Source: Phoronis australis (lineage: Eukaryota > Phoronida > Phoronidae). From it: a DNA stretch of 64,000 nt. This document shows positions 12,901 through 23,439 of the stretch, one piece after another. The position numbers and the translations under genes are program-made. The notes under the pieces were generated by a model. That model saw only the letters and a list, made by a program, of their open reading frames with translations. It was not told the origin of the DNA and ran no database searches. Each line of letters opens with the position of its first letter. The stretch's first letter is position 1. The DNA lies in contig NMRA01000009.1 in the NCBI GenBank assembly GCA_002633005.1, positions 1,800,757-1,864,756 on the forward strand, written 5' to 3'.

Positions 12901-12949
12901 GTGGATTCACAGAAAGAACCACGAGTTTGCAACTGAATTTGGCAATTGA
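6974..12949 (+). CDS. DUF6589 family transposase-like protein, 942 aa
   Basis: Likely the transposase of the 10-kb element. Exons are 6974-8011, 9318-9439, 9926-10343, 11031-11559 and 12228-12949; all junctions are GT-AG with consistent phase (0, 2, 0, 1) and the sum is 943 codons. The N-terminus has two Cys pairs (C13-x2-C16, C47-x2-C50) with intervening His, probably a zinc-binding DNA-recognition module, then a basic linker. The C-terminal two thirds match the DUF6589 proteins I know from cnidarians and fungi: KLVGDN (D393), GGDQLTRERFSGAKR (D544), VGTMKSEQ, and the SKYANE (E781) and FVNTAGK region. D393, D544 and E781 are my candidates for an RNase H-like DDE triad; this is inference. ATG 6974 begins MDNTPVKSARSVCFVC, and no upstream in-frame start is needed. 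The frame is uninterrupted, so the gene looks young or conserved. It converges on the helicase gene, with stops 585 bp apart. Confidence 0.8.
8012..9317 (+). other. Intron 1 of DUF6589 gene
   Basis: A 1.3-kb intron with donor AAG then GTTTGT and acceptor TTTTTAG. An open stretch at 8499-8709 is preceded by TTTTTCAG but cannot join exon 1 in frame: phase 0 gives a stop at the third codon. Direct joining of 8011 to 9318 restores family-like sequence. Confidence 0.6.
9550..9609 (+). repeat. Internal repeat copy 1 of the 10-kb element
   Basis: About 55 bp containing TTGGCACAATTGG, then ACATTGTTTC and CTGAGAG. It recurs at 14441-14501 on the same strand. It lies in intron 2 of the DUF6589 gene. 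Confidence 0.55.
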
Positions 12950-12988
12950 ACAGTTGTTTACTAAATGAAATCAATGGATGAGAACAAG

Positions 12989-13266
12989 TTACCGTATTCG
13001 TTCTAATGAGCGCCCAGGGAGCTTGGAAAATTTGTTTTGGGAGGGAGGGCACTTATTTTAGTCTAATGCAGTTGAAATGGTTGAAATCAAAGGTAGTCGG
13101 ATATTACTGATAAACTGAAGACCTTGCTGTAGAATTTTAGAATTGTAGGTTAGGCATTTTTCACAAGTATACACCTTCATGTGTTAAGCACTTATTTTAG
13201 CGAAGTCTGAAAATGCGTGCAGGGCGCTTATTGGGGCATGGGTGCTTATTAGGGCGAATACGGTAA
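12989..13266. mobile_element. Nested MITE, 278 bp
   Basis: The ends are TTACCGTATTCG on the left and its inverse CGAATACGGTAA on the right. Inside, (T/C)CTAATNAGCGCCC-type blocks are inverted between the arms. It sits between the two convergent genes of the 10-kb element, so it either inserted there or travels as part of it. Related motifs (GGGCGCTTACTATGAA) occur near 19300-19470. No clear target duplication. Confidence 0.6.
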
Positions 13267-13534
13267 TACATATATTTTGCTCAAAGTGATTTTCGTCACC
13301 TGTACAATGGTTTCACAATAGCCTATAAGCATTCTCATGCTATTCACAGTCTTTATCAATACATACACTGTATGTAAATATCAAACAACAACAAGTATGG
13401 TACTAAGCACTTTTCAATTTTGTACAAACAAAAGCAAAATTGTGCATAACAAATTCTAGTAATTAAAATGTAATGCAACAACCAGCTGTACACCAACTCC
13501 AAAGTACCCAGTCATATCCACAAACAGTATCAAT

Positions 13535-16500
13535 TCAAAAATGTGAGCACTCCACACATGTGCACACTTGTGTGCAAACATCGCAACAGTCATGTAGATG
13601 CCCAAGTGGATCTCTGTCAAAGTCCATTTCAAACAAGTTGCATATAAATTCTCTTCTGCATGTTGTCAATTTACAATAGTCTCTCATTTCTTCTGTCATC
13701 CCAGTCACATTTGATGCAATATCAGAAAAGTTGTAGTATAAAGTTGCTGTCGCAGTCTGGTTATCACGACCAGCACGGCCAATCTCTTGTATGTATGCTA
13801 AAAAATACATGCTACACATAAGTTCACTGGTTATTACTATCCAATCAAAATTTTTATACTATTTTAAAAATTCTCAAGACTGGAACAAAGGTAATTGGTA
13901 AAATCAACACTTTTAATTGTCAAAAGCTTACAACATTACAACAAAAGTGCTGAGCATTTTACCAAAGCCCTTGCAATTTCTGTCGTCTGTTCCATACACA
14001 CCAAATTAAATTTCACTAAGTCTGGCACGCTGTGCTCTAAACTGGAATTTTTTACCGTAAACTCGACACATAAAGTAAACTTTGGAAAAGGTATATTGAT
14101 CTGGCATAAGTCATATACATCATTCAGTAGTAATTTGTAACCAAAGCACAAGAAATCATCTGAGATGTGAAGTAAAAATCCTGTTTAGCCCACTGTGTTA
14201 AGTGGACAGTAAGTCATTATCTTAGATTTCACCTAAATAATTGGTAATGTATATGTACTACATGCAACATCCCTTGGCTACAGGACCCCAGAAGAAGCGA
14301 TGACTTAAACCAAGGGACGACTTACATGCAAGTATGAGTCCAGGGGAGGTTACTCACATAAACAAGGTAACCGCAACCTCGTACCAAAAGTTTTAAATTT
14401 TGCAGGACCTATGCACAATTCAATAGGGCCCCCCCTTAAATTTGAAAGATTGGTTGGCACAATTGGAAACATTAGAAACATTGTTTCGAAATGACTGAGA
14501 GTATGCAAGTGTAGGCCTAGGTCACTAAGTTTACATATACAGCAATCATGAAGAAAAACAAGTTGAAATTTTGAGCATGCAATGTAATGAGCTTTTGGAA
14601 AACGGAGAAAATAATTTTGGCAAATTATTATTTTTGTTTGAAGTTGCCGAAAAGATGACCATAATTAACAGTTTTGCAATAATATGTTACTGACAGAGGT
14701 GTAACGTTAATTGCTGCTGTCTTGTTTGATTAATACAATCGTATGCATTGACGTACTTTCCATGCATCTTGGTACACCAGCATGTACTATTCGCCTGATG
14801 TCAGGGGCGTCAACACCCATTGAGTATGCTTGCGTTGCAAACAACAGTCGCAGTTCTCCATCTCTTTCCTGCATACGTCTGACCACAGCTGCTTTTGTCT
14901 GAAATAAAATGAAACAGTCAATGATTTAACAAACACTCAATTGAGATCTAATTGTAGGAATGACTCTATAAGTGCAAATTACCAGACAGCTGGGAGATTA
15001 CAAACACTGTTTCGAACAAAATCATTGCAATCAACTGAAACCCGTCTTAAGCGACCACTCAAAGGAAGTAGCTGAGGCAGTTGCCTAGGACAGGTGGTTG
15101 TTTAAAAAAACATTGCAGGTAGTTCGATACCTGAATAACATCGGACTGGCCCAGGCCATATAGGTTGGGCCAATTGCACAAAGCACCAGGTGGTTGTTTA
15201 ATACAGGTCACAAAATTTTCAGTCATGACCTCCGAAAGGTCAGTTTACATTGAAAATCATTTGACAATTGAGGGTGGTAGCTGAGGGCAGGTGGTAGCTG
15301 AATATATTTACACATTTAGGCGCATGTGCCTATATCTAAAATAAAACATTTTGTTGAACAAAAATGTTTACTCACTGCAAGTGTGCCACACATAGGTGCA
15401 TGCGCCTACTAGTATGTAAGTGGGTGTCCATGTATGTCTTAATTGTCCTCAACACAAGCAAATGACCCTGTGTGAAGCATTTTTATACAACCTTGCTTCA
15501 CTGATTGCACATTTTCAGGGACCGTCAGTCAAATAAGTCAATCTGATAAGTTCACTTTTGAAATTTAATGTAATCAGATGACTGACAAGTTGTAAGAATA
15601 GTATGATAGGATGCACCTATGTCTCAAGCATCACCTTCAAACCATCTACTCAAATGCTTCGTGTAAAGGTGCATGCATCTAATTCTGGATATTGGCCCAG
15701 CTATTAATATATTTGTATGCAACTAAATGCAAGCTATGTGGAAACAAAAAAAATCCACGAAATGCTCAATTGTACTAACCTGGTGGTGCATTGGAGCATG
15801 AAACTGGGCAACTTGACCGTGGGTGACTGGAGATGGCTGACCCCTCAAATCTCGCCGCAAAGCTAGTTCCTGGCCATAGCCACACCATCTCAGGGTACTG
15901 TATACGACAGTTTTAGGAAAGTCATGCCCGTTCACTTTAAGCTCCTCAATTAATGGCTCCAAGATGTAGTCATAGCTGGACTGGACTGTGTTGCTGCCAC
16001 CAGCACTGGGAGGTCTCCTCTCAACCACTAGTTTTATATTCTGTCTGTCTATAGACTTGCAGACAAGAACAGTGTCATGCATGCCAAGTCCAGCTTGGAT
16101 ATCCTCACGCATGGTTTTGCCAGCCGTGGCAGTCAGAGCCAATACTTTTGCTTGCGGAAAGATGGCACGCAAGTCCTTAATTCGGGCGTAATCTGGACGA
16201 AAGTCATCACCCCACTGGACAACACAGTGTGCCTCATCAACCACAATGGTCACATCCTTAGTTTGCCATCTTTCACTCAAGAAAATGCTCATGGCAGAGT
16301 CATGTAATATGTCTTCAGGGTGACCTAACACAAACGATGGACATGCCAACTTCAACTTTTCACTCATACCTTTCCCTATGCGTACGCACAAGTCGCCCAG
16401 CCTTTGCTCCTGTTCTTCAATGATAGCGGTCAGGGGACTCAACAAGATTATACAACAGTTGGTTCGCCCAATCGCGTCGAGATAGTGCGGCAAACATTCA

Positions 16501-16688
16501 AAGATTAATGACTTGCCGTAGCCCGTTGGCAATACGGCTAAAGTATCCTTCTCGGCTACAGATATTAAACTCTGAAACTGACCAGGTCGTAGAAAAGTAT
16601 ACTGGGTTTTTCTGAGATTATTTACGCTATACAGAGACAACTTCGTTTGCAAAGACCTTGACAACGCTATACATTTACTGTCGGCCAT
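13535..16688 (-). CDS. Minimal RecQ-like DEAH helicase, 437 aa
   Basis: ATP-dependent 3'-5' DNA helicase of superfamily 2, RecQ type. Exons read on - are 16688-15780, 14898-14757 and 13797-13535 (phases 0 and 1); the sum is 438 codons. Visible motifs: FLRPGQ (33-37 region), Walker A PTGYGKS (54-60), SPLTAI motif Ia, DEAH (151-154), aromatic-rich loop QWGDDFRPDY, ALTATA (184-189), VVYSTL (motif IV), FATQAYSMGVDAPDIRR (motif V) and QEIGRAGRD (354-362, motif VI). A RecQ-type zinc region with CRREF and CCDVC follows. It stops there: no winged-helix (RQC) or HRDC domain, so it is far shorter than RECQL, BLM or WRN. The aromatic-rich loop has Asp where classical RecQ has His. ATG 16688 gives MADSKC. 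It is carried inside the 10-kb element, opposite the transposase-like gene, and probably assists transposition or repair of the excision site (inference). Confidence 0.85.
14441..14501 (+). repeat. Internal repeat copy 2 of the 10-kb element
   Basis: Matches 9550-9609 (TTGGCACAATTGG, ACATTGTTTC, CTGAGAG). It lies in intron 2 of the helicase gene. The two copies sit in introns of the two opposing genes. Confidence 0.55.
15317..15680. repeat. Cluster of near-palindromes in helicase intron 1
   Basis: Four related 14-16 bp near-palindromes occur: TAGGCGCATGTGCCTA (15317-15332), TAGGTGCATGCGCCTA (15393-15408), TAGGATGCACCTA (15607-15619, degenerate) and AGGTGCATGCATCT (15667-15680). The intron (14899-15779) also has AGGTGGT / GTAGCTGAGG repeats near 15060-15300. 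The role is unknown; they may be an inserted small element or protein-binding sites. Confidence 0.5.
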
Positions 16689-16762
16689 ATTGTTTCTATG
16701 TTGCAAACCTAACCAATGACTACTAAGGTTACATCAACCAATGATAAAACGCGAGCTGTCGG

Positions 16763-16809
16763 GTGATACCTGCGTGCTGGCTGGGCTAAGCACGCAGGGA
16801 ACCAGCGAG
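16763..16809 (-). repeat. Right terminal inverted repeat
   Basis: Its reverse complement begins CTCGCTGGTTCCCTGCGTGC, then a short spacer, then CCAGCACGCAGGTATCAC. The two blocks match the left end, but the spacer is shorter and unrelated, so only the stem-forming blocks are conserved. Confidence 0.85.
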
Positions 16810-16819
16810 GTGCGGTCAA
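16810..16819. repeat. Right target-site duplication GTGCGGTCAA
   Basis: Exact copy of 6793-6802 immediately outside the right inverted end. Confidence 0.8.
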
Positions 16820-17270
16820 CTGCACTTGTCAGAAACAACATAAGTTTGTCACAGCATAGATATTCGTCTATAGTCTATGGTCACAGGGCTCATAGCAAGG
16901 CACTCTGATTATTTACTGGCAATGATCGTCGGGTGTTTTTCGCAGGTAAGATTAAGTATTGTAAACTGTTGGCCTGTGCTAGTCCTTATAAGTTTAAAAA
17001 TTCTACTGATAATCAGTTATGATTTGCTGCCAGGTCTCCGACTGTGCTGTGGGAGACCCGTTCCATGTCCGTGGCCGTGGGTAATTTCCGAAAATAGGTC
17101 CATGCCATGTTGGATACTCAGAGAACAACCTTCCAAAAACTGCTTATTTTGGGTAAGGGGAGTGGAGAATTTTCTGAAACTTTGTCAAACACTGTGTGAT
17201 GCGTATGCAAATTTGAGAACACCGATGAAGGGCACTCAGATTTACATACTTCAGTGTTCAAAGTGTGACA

Positions 17271-18221
17271 TAGGCAATGACCATCGCCTCTGTTGGCCCG
17301 AACCAGAGGCGATGTAGAGGCTATAGGCGCTCTGTATGCCGGAAGCTTTTCGGCGAATTATGCCTCGCACCGACTAAACCATCAAAGTCACGTTGTTATA
17401 AATACCTTTTGCGCATAGAGGAACACCTTAGGAGGTTGTCGGATGTGTTTAAGACTTAAACAGTTTAAGTCCTTCCAACTCCAACAAATACTCCCGTTAT
17501 GAAACTTTTTGTTCGATCAGTCCCTATTTCAGTTCCCAAAATCGTGAAATCAAAATTTTCATTTTTTTTTAACCAGGTCGAAGGTCAGAAGTTGCGATCC
17601 TACCGGCGAACTTTGAAAGCAGAAGTTCCCGCCCTTTGTGTACGTGCTGCCGGGAACCAGCCGTGCATTTGCCGTGTTGTTAAACATTAAAATGTCAAAT
17701 ATGTGCACAAAGACTATTAAATGTCATATCAACAGCATTTATTTTTATCAAATACGAACAATAATTCATTGAAATACAAACAGTTTCAAGTAACGCCAAT
17801 TAAAGACAAGTATAAGGGGTGGCATTTTGGAAACGGACATTTGACTGACAAGACCGCAATGGCTCACCTTTGGCCTATTTAAAAATTCTTGAGGTTATGA
17901 AGTCACATCACCTAGCGAGCGCGGTAAAAATTGGAGCGTGCGCAGTACAAACATTTTGATTTCACGATTTTGGGAACTGAAATAGGGACTGATCGAAGAA
18001 AAAGTTTCATAGCGGGAGTATTTGTTGGAGTTGGAAGGACTTAAACACATCGACAACCTCCTAAGGTGTTCCTCTATGCGCAAAAGGTATTTATAACAAC
18101 ATGACTTTGATGGTTTAGACGGTGCAAGGCATAATTCGCCGAAAAGCTTCCGGCGTACAGAGCGCCTATAGCCTCTACATCGCCTCTGCTTCGGGCCAAC
18201 AGAGGCGATGGTCATTGCCTA
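17271..18221. mobile_element. 951-bp foldback element with 9-bp TSD
   Basis: Almost the whole element is one palindrome. It starts TAGGCAATGACCATCGCCTC and ends with the inverted copy, and the arms run inward for about 400 bp. Both ends carry a hairpin (GCCTCTG then CAGAGGC), CTATAGGCGCTC and GCCGGAAGCTTTTCGGCG blocks. AGTGTGACA flanks it exactly at 17262-17270 and 18222-18230. A 9-bp duplication with very long arms is typical of Mutator-like foldback elements. No coding capacity. Same family as 4308-6375, 59560-59930 and 62626-63421. Confidence 0.85.
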
Positions 18222-18382
18222 AGTGTGACACTGACACTGACAGCGACTTAAATGTGTTAGGCAGCGTTGTTTGTGTGTTTTCTGTTTCAACGAAAACCCG
18301 TTGATGTTTTAAATATAATAATCTTTCGATTAGAATAAAATTTATATTAGAAACGTCAAAGTGATATTCACAACAGAACCAT

Positions 18383-20445
18383 CAGAGCTCAACGTTATGA
18401 AAATCGCCAGGTCTCATTTTGCGACCTAGCCAAAGTCCCAGGTTGCATTTTCAAAATCCAGCTCGCATTCATTCATGCCAGGTCGCAAAATTTTCCCGCC
18501 TTTCGAGCTAAAACTAATTTTTTAGATCATCGATAAAATGTTTAGTCGGATTATGCTTGCTCTTACCTGCGGCGTTAAATGCTCACAAATTTCAGGTCGC
18601 AAAATTTAGTTCTTACAAACAGGTACGGCGTTATTGTTAATTACGACCACCGTTGAAAGGCTCTAGAGTGCAAGGTTAGTTGCTGACGTGAAAGTTGAAT
18701 CGGTGCTCTCGATCCGACACGTGCAGTCGAGTACTTAACTTTGCATTGTGAAAAAGGAGAAAATACTCGTTGAAAAAGTATCATCAGTTTTGCCAGGTCT
18801 GACTTGCTATATGACTGTTATCAAAGTCGTAATGATCCAAACTAACTCTGAGTGAAAACTCCCTGCATTTTTTTTCGCAGCCAACTTTGCAACTGAACTC
18901 GACGTTTGAAAAACATCCTGTTGAAAAAAATCCGTGAAACGTTGTCCTAGCCAAATGACGTATTCGGATGCGCGGGAACAGTTCAGTACAAATTTCACTA
19001 AAATGTGGTACTTATGCTGTTTATTTACTCAACACTTAGTTTTCCATGAAATGAAAAGCCTTGAAATAATTCCCGACTCCATGCGGATTTCTATCGGGAA
19101 ATTCAAGCTTCCTCCTCAATACCTTCCATGTACGGAAAAATTAGGTCAGTCCCAAACGACACGTATGTCACCAGTGGTAACTTTCTTTCGAAGATATAAA
19201 AAAGTTGGGGTTTGGTTTTAACATATTGAGAAAGGACAATTTTTGAAAACAAACTGAATTTGTTGTTGTGTAAAATGAGAGTAACTCACTTGTAGGCTGC
19301 GCGTTAATTTCAAGCAACGCGCACGGTCCTTTGCAGTGCCCTATGATGGGCGCTAGTCTGAACTGCGGACGCTTAATTTGAAATTCTCAAAAGTTGAGAG
19401 GGAACGCTTAGGTGCCGTGGGCGCTTACTATGAAACACTTCAAAGGTAGGGAGTAGGCGCAGTGTTTGCGGTAATAGGTTACTGAAAGACTGCAATAGTA
19501 ACAAATGTTATTATAATAAGATTTTGCGTGGCAAACTCCATCTAGTAGTGGTGACTTTCTGGCTGTCGTTACTACCTACACTGTACCCTTTTTAGCCACC
19601 CACAATAATTTTGTTTTTAATTGCCCACTTCAGTCGGAACAAGATTCTTTCTGTTGGTGTCTTAAAATTGATTTTAGTGCGTGGTCCGGGGAACTAACAT
19701 TGGGAGAGAGCATATGAAGAGAAGAAAAAAATAGTTGGCTAACAACAATTTCGCTTTTCCAGATTTAGTTGCCGAATAGCTGTCTACGGACATAAAATAT
19801 CGACCCGAGGAACAACGGAACAGGCTGTCGTGTGACGATTAATAGGGTGGCCATTTTCACGTTTGCAGTCTTTTGCGATAAAAATGCGAGACGCTGAGAC
19901 GCACATTTCCAAATCACGACCGTCTACCGCGTGTGCGCTAACAACGGGATCGACCAGTGTCGCAGTGCGTAAAATCATGGATGTTGTCGTGGATATTTGA
20001 TAATAAATAGAAAAATGAATAGAATTATTAAAACCACCGCTGTTTTGTGACGTTTTATCGAATGTTTTGCCGTGGTCCCAAACTTTCTTCGGCTCATCTG
20101 GAAATTTGCATAAGGAGCCGAAAATGTTAGCCAATGAAACGCGTCAAAGATCGATTCTGCATTATCCCAAGTCAGTTTACGTGACATGAGTTGACAAGTC
20201 ATCGGGAGGGCTGTTCTCGGTTAGTGTTCTTTTGAACTGGATTTGGCAACAACCAAAATTAGTCGGATTTACACGAATTGCTTTATATTTGCGGGTATCT
20301 GTGGAAAAGTGTGAAAACTCAGCTCGCATACATTAGAAATTCCAGGTCGCATTTTGCGACTTGATACGAGCTGGCAAAAATCTCAGCTCGCATTTCCAAA
20401 TTTCAGGTCGCAAATGCGACCTGCAGCTCGTTGTGTCGAGCCCTG
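18383..20445. mobile_element. hAT-like non-autonomous element, about 2.06 kb
   Basis: The left end is CAGAGCTCAACG and the right end, inverted, is CAGGGCTCGACA. Both subterminal regions (18400-18610 and 20320-20435) carry many copies of CAGGTCGCA / TGCGACCTG and CAGCTCGCA motifs in both orientations, as expected for transposase-binding subterminal repeats of hAT elements. The interior has no recognisable transposase. Flanks share ACCAT, but no 8-bp duplication is intact. Boundaries are inferred. Confidence 0.5.
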
Positions 20446-23023
20446 ACCATACATTACCGTAAGAGTAATTTTGCTACTGGAGAATCAGCCGTATATAAGA
20501 AAATACTTTTGTAGAATGTAAGTTTGTTCATTTTGTAATTGTTTTCTTATCGGCTCGCGTAGTATGCCTACGACCGGTAAGAATTAGAAAAAGAATATAA
20601 AATTTTTGAAAAACCAAACACGACTTATTTTGAAAAGAAATTCGGCTCAGACTCCACGTGAAAACCAAACGCTGCATCAAATGCGATATCTTAAAAATTA
20701 ACCAATAAGAGTACGCCACAAAGAAATGCTTATAAACGTCATACACTGAACTACTGTGATATAAACCCGTTCTCTTTAATGTATACCAGTAGTTTTATCG
20801 TGCACTAGAAAGACTTTTATTTGGCAATACTTAGGCCCAGGTCACATTCAGTAAACAAAGTGTGTTAAAGCTATCCTTCACATTTTGCTGATATGATTCG
20901 TTACCAACAAAGTCACCCAATATTTTGTTAAATGATGGTCATTCGAGTGATTTACGATTCCAAAATATAACGTCTTAACAAAATAAAAAAATTGAAACAA
21001 AACTTGTTACTTATGTATTTTAGAACAATCCATCAGATTTTCAAAACATGCAAATAGTTAGCAAAAATATGCTCATGGGCACGTACTTTTGGAAAATTTT
21101 CTGAAACTATGGCCATAGGTTTACTTTTTGGGGTAATAGTCAGATATAACGTGCAAATATTTTAAGAAGCTGTTTTTCTCCACAGAATAATGGGCGTCAA
21201 ACTGTTTTCTCCACTGAATAATGGTCGTCAAAGTGGTTCTCAAAATATGTGCATGTTATATCCATTTATTGGCCTTTTTGGTGGGCCTATTTTCGGAAAA
21301 TCCCGGTAGTTGTAGAGACATTATATAGTAAACAGTCAGAGCTAGTGGTGAGTCGACAGGAAATGTGCTTGAACTTCGTGCACACTGTAACTGAGCCACA
21401 GCTGTTTGTGGGCAGCAGTGGGAAAGTGTGTGCAAATTTTAGAATGTCTGAGTGTGGAGGGGTCTATACATCGTGTTGAGAAGCAGTGGGAAAATGTGTG
21501 CAAAGTTTAGAATGTCTGGGAGTGGAGGGGTCTGTACATCGTGTTGAATCACCTAAAACGGTGCTGGTGGTTTGGCTATAAATGGTTCAATAACAATCAC
21601 ATAGAAGCCAATCCAAGTATATTATTAAAAACATGTTGGAAATAATGAGAGTAGCCGATTTTTCACATTGGCATTCTCTAGACTTTCGCTTGATCCCGGC
21701 TCAGATTTGGTGGACAGAAATTCACTACTATATTGTGGTTCGTTAATTTAAAAGTGAAAGACTGAATCCCATAGCCAATCCCTCCCATTGTTTGATTAGG
21801 TTTAGTTCATTAATTTATTTTAGCATTTTGACATCAGTCAGGATTGAAGTTCTCCTGCGTTGTCAGTCACAGCCACTGACTATGCAGCTGTGGATTGTTT
21901 AGCAGAGGGAAGTGTATGGCACATGATCAATGCATCACTAACCTAAATAATTTAGGTAAGTATAACCATACCATGGTTGTCTTGACCCCAGAAAACATTG
22001 GCATCCAGGGTTATAAGGTAGCTGATTGATTAGCAAAATTTGGTTCAGAACTCGAATTTCAAGGAAATGAACCAATATTAACTATCCTTATGCTTCCTGC
22101 GTTCTAGGAATAAGGGATTGGTCATTGAAAGGATGGAATTATCTTGGACTAACAGAAATGACTGTTGAAGAACAAAAGAGGTGGTGAGCTGGGTAACTCC
22201 CAGTCTTACTATAGGGATATTCCTGGAGTTCGGCTTTGAGCCATTAGCACATACAAAAATAAAAAGGCGCACGTAGGTTTGCTGCAGTGTAGTATAAATT
22301 GTTATGGATATCAAAACCATTAAAACACTTGCAAAATTCCTAAAGCAGGCTGGTGGACTTGAGTATGAACAGTGAAGTTAAAGCACAGTGTCTGTTGTAG
22401 TGGGCCTGTAGTGGGCGTGTAGAAGGCCTAAGTAACATGTCGATCTTTCTGTATTGGCAAAATTCCGACACCACTGTCCCATTATTGTTATTGTTATTAT
22501 TGGACATGGTGTCCTTCATTCATGGATATAAATTCAAAAGGTTTGCCTTTTTCAAGCCATTACTACATCTGACTGTGAATCATTGAACATTTTTGAGGCA
22601 TTATGATAGCGGGAAAGGTGATTATATCAGTTGGTTGAAACAAACCTCCCGTCTGCATTACATGGGATCTGTAGGTGGCGCTGAACGCCTATTCTCTGAT
22701 TGCCTACTAGTGATATATTGTATTTCAGTATGGCTCGACTGTTTCAAAATTCACCTATTAGCTTTTAGTTACTTGGTGTTTTTATGCACTCACATATTTA
22801 TGTATGGGTGCATTATTTATAAGTGGGTGCATTATTTATATGTGAATGCATTATTTCTGGATGAAAGATAAAGAATTTGTAAGAAAACCCTAACCATGCA
22901 TGTCTTCGTCTTTTAGAGAAGTTCATGATTTTTCGTACTCATGTAAAATCCTATTTTTAATCACTGTTCTTTGACTTATATGGCAAGCCTACTGAGGGGG
23001 TCCACTACCGTACATTATGATTT
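20446..23023. other. Intergenic, short local duplications only
   Basis: No gene recognised. It holds a tandem duplication of about 30 bp near 21180-21235 (CTCCAC-GAATAATGG-CGTCAAA), one of 68 bp at 21414-21547, and a small GTGCATTATTTAT repeat near 22805-22855. Confidence 0.5.
21414..21547. repeat. 68-bp tandem duplication
   Basis: Two units start AGCAGTGGGAAA at 21414 and 21482 and both run to ATCGTGTTGA. They differ at a few bases. Confidence 0.75.
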
Positions 23024-23174
23024 ATGTATAATGACTATATGTATAATGACTATATGTATAATGACTATATGTATAATGACTATATGTATAATGACTATAT
23101 GTATAATGACTATATGTATAATGACTATATGTATAATGACTATATGTATAATGACTATATGTATAATGACTATA
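23024..23174. repeat. 15-bp tandem array, 10 units
   Basis: Near-perfect repeats of GTATAATGACTATAT. The unit is a multiple of three and stop-free in several frames on both strands, which creates spurious repetitive peptides such as MTICI or SHYTY. Near-identity suggests recent expansion. Confidence 0.9.
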
Positions 23175-23439
23175 CTCACATTTGAGTGTAATGACATTCT
23201 GACCAACTGCTACTGACCTTGGCCAAGTGTACTGTATACCACTTGTGAATGTTAGATGTAACAACTTACGGTATGTACAGACTGAAGTATTCAAGCATGT
23301 CAGCAGCCTTGATCCATTTAGCTTAGGAAACTCTTTTGAGCTTAAAGTTCACCATTAGGATAGTAAAATATAACAAGAAATAAAGGTATAGTGATAGCAA
23401 ATTAAGCTATTATATCAATAACATGATCACATTTATTTG

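Larger units (their letters stand above)
6803..16809. mobile_element. 10-kb DNA transposon: DUF6589 plus RecQ
   Basis: A 10,007-bp unit is bounded by inverted ends. The outer 20 bp, CTCGCTGGTTCCCTGCGTGC, are identical at both ends. A second shared block, GCCAGCACGCAGGTATCAC, follows after a variable spacer. A perfect 10-bp direct repeat flanks it. Inside are two convergent genes with no visible inactivating mutation: a DUF6589 transposase-like gene (6974-12949, +) and a minimal RecQ helicase gene (13535-16688, -). Their start codons lie 171 bp and 121 bp from the outer ends, so the terminal regions probably carry the promoters. Nothing else in the unit looks coding. It also contains a small MITE (12989-13266), repeated palindromes (15317-15680) and a split internal repeat. 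Helicase-bearing eukaryotic DNA transposons are known (AcademH, from memory); membership is unproven. Confidence 0.85.

Noticed and set aside
23015-23294. Repetitive peptides on both strands
   Set aside because: By-products of the 15-bp array.
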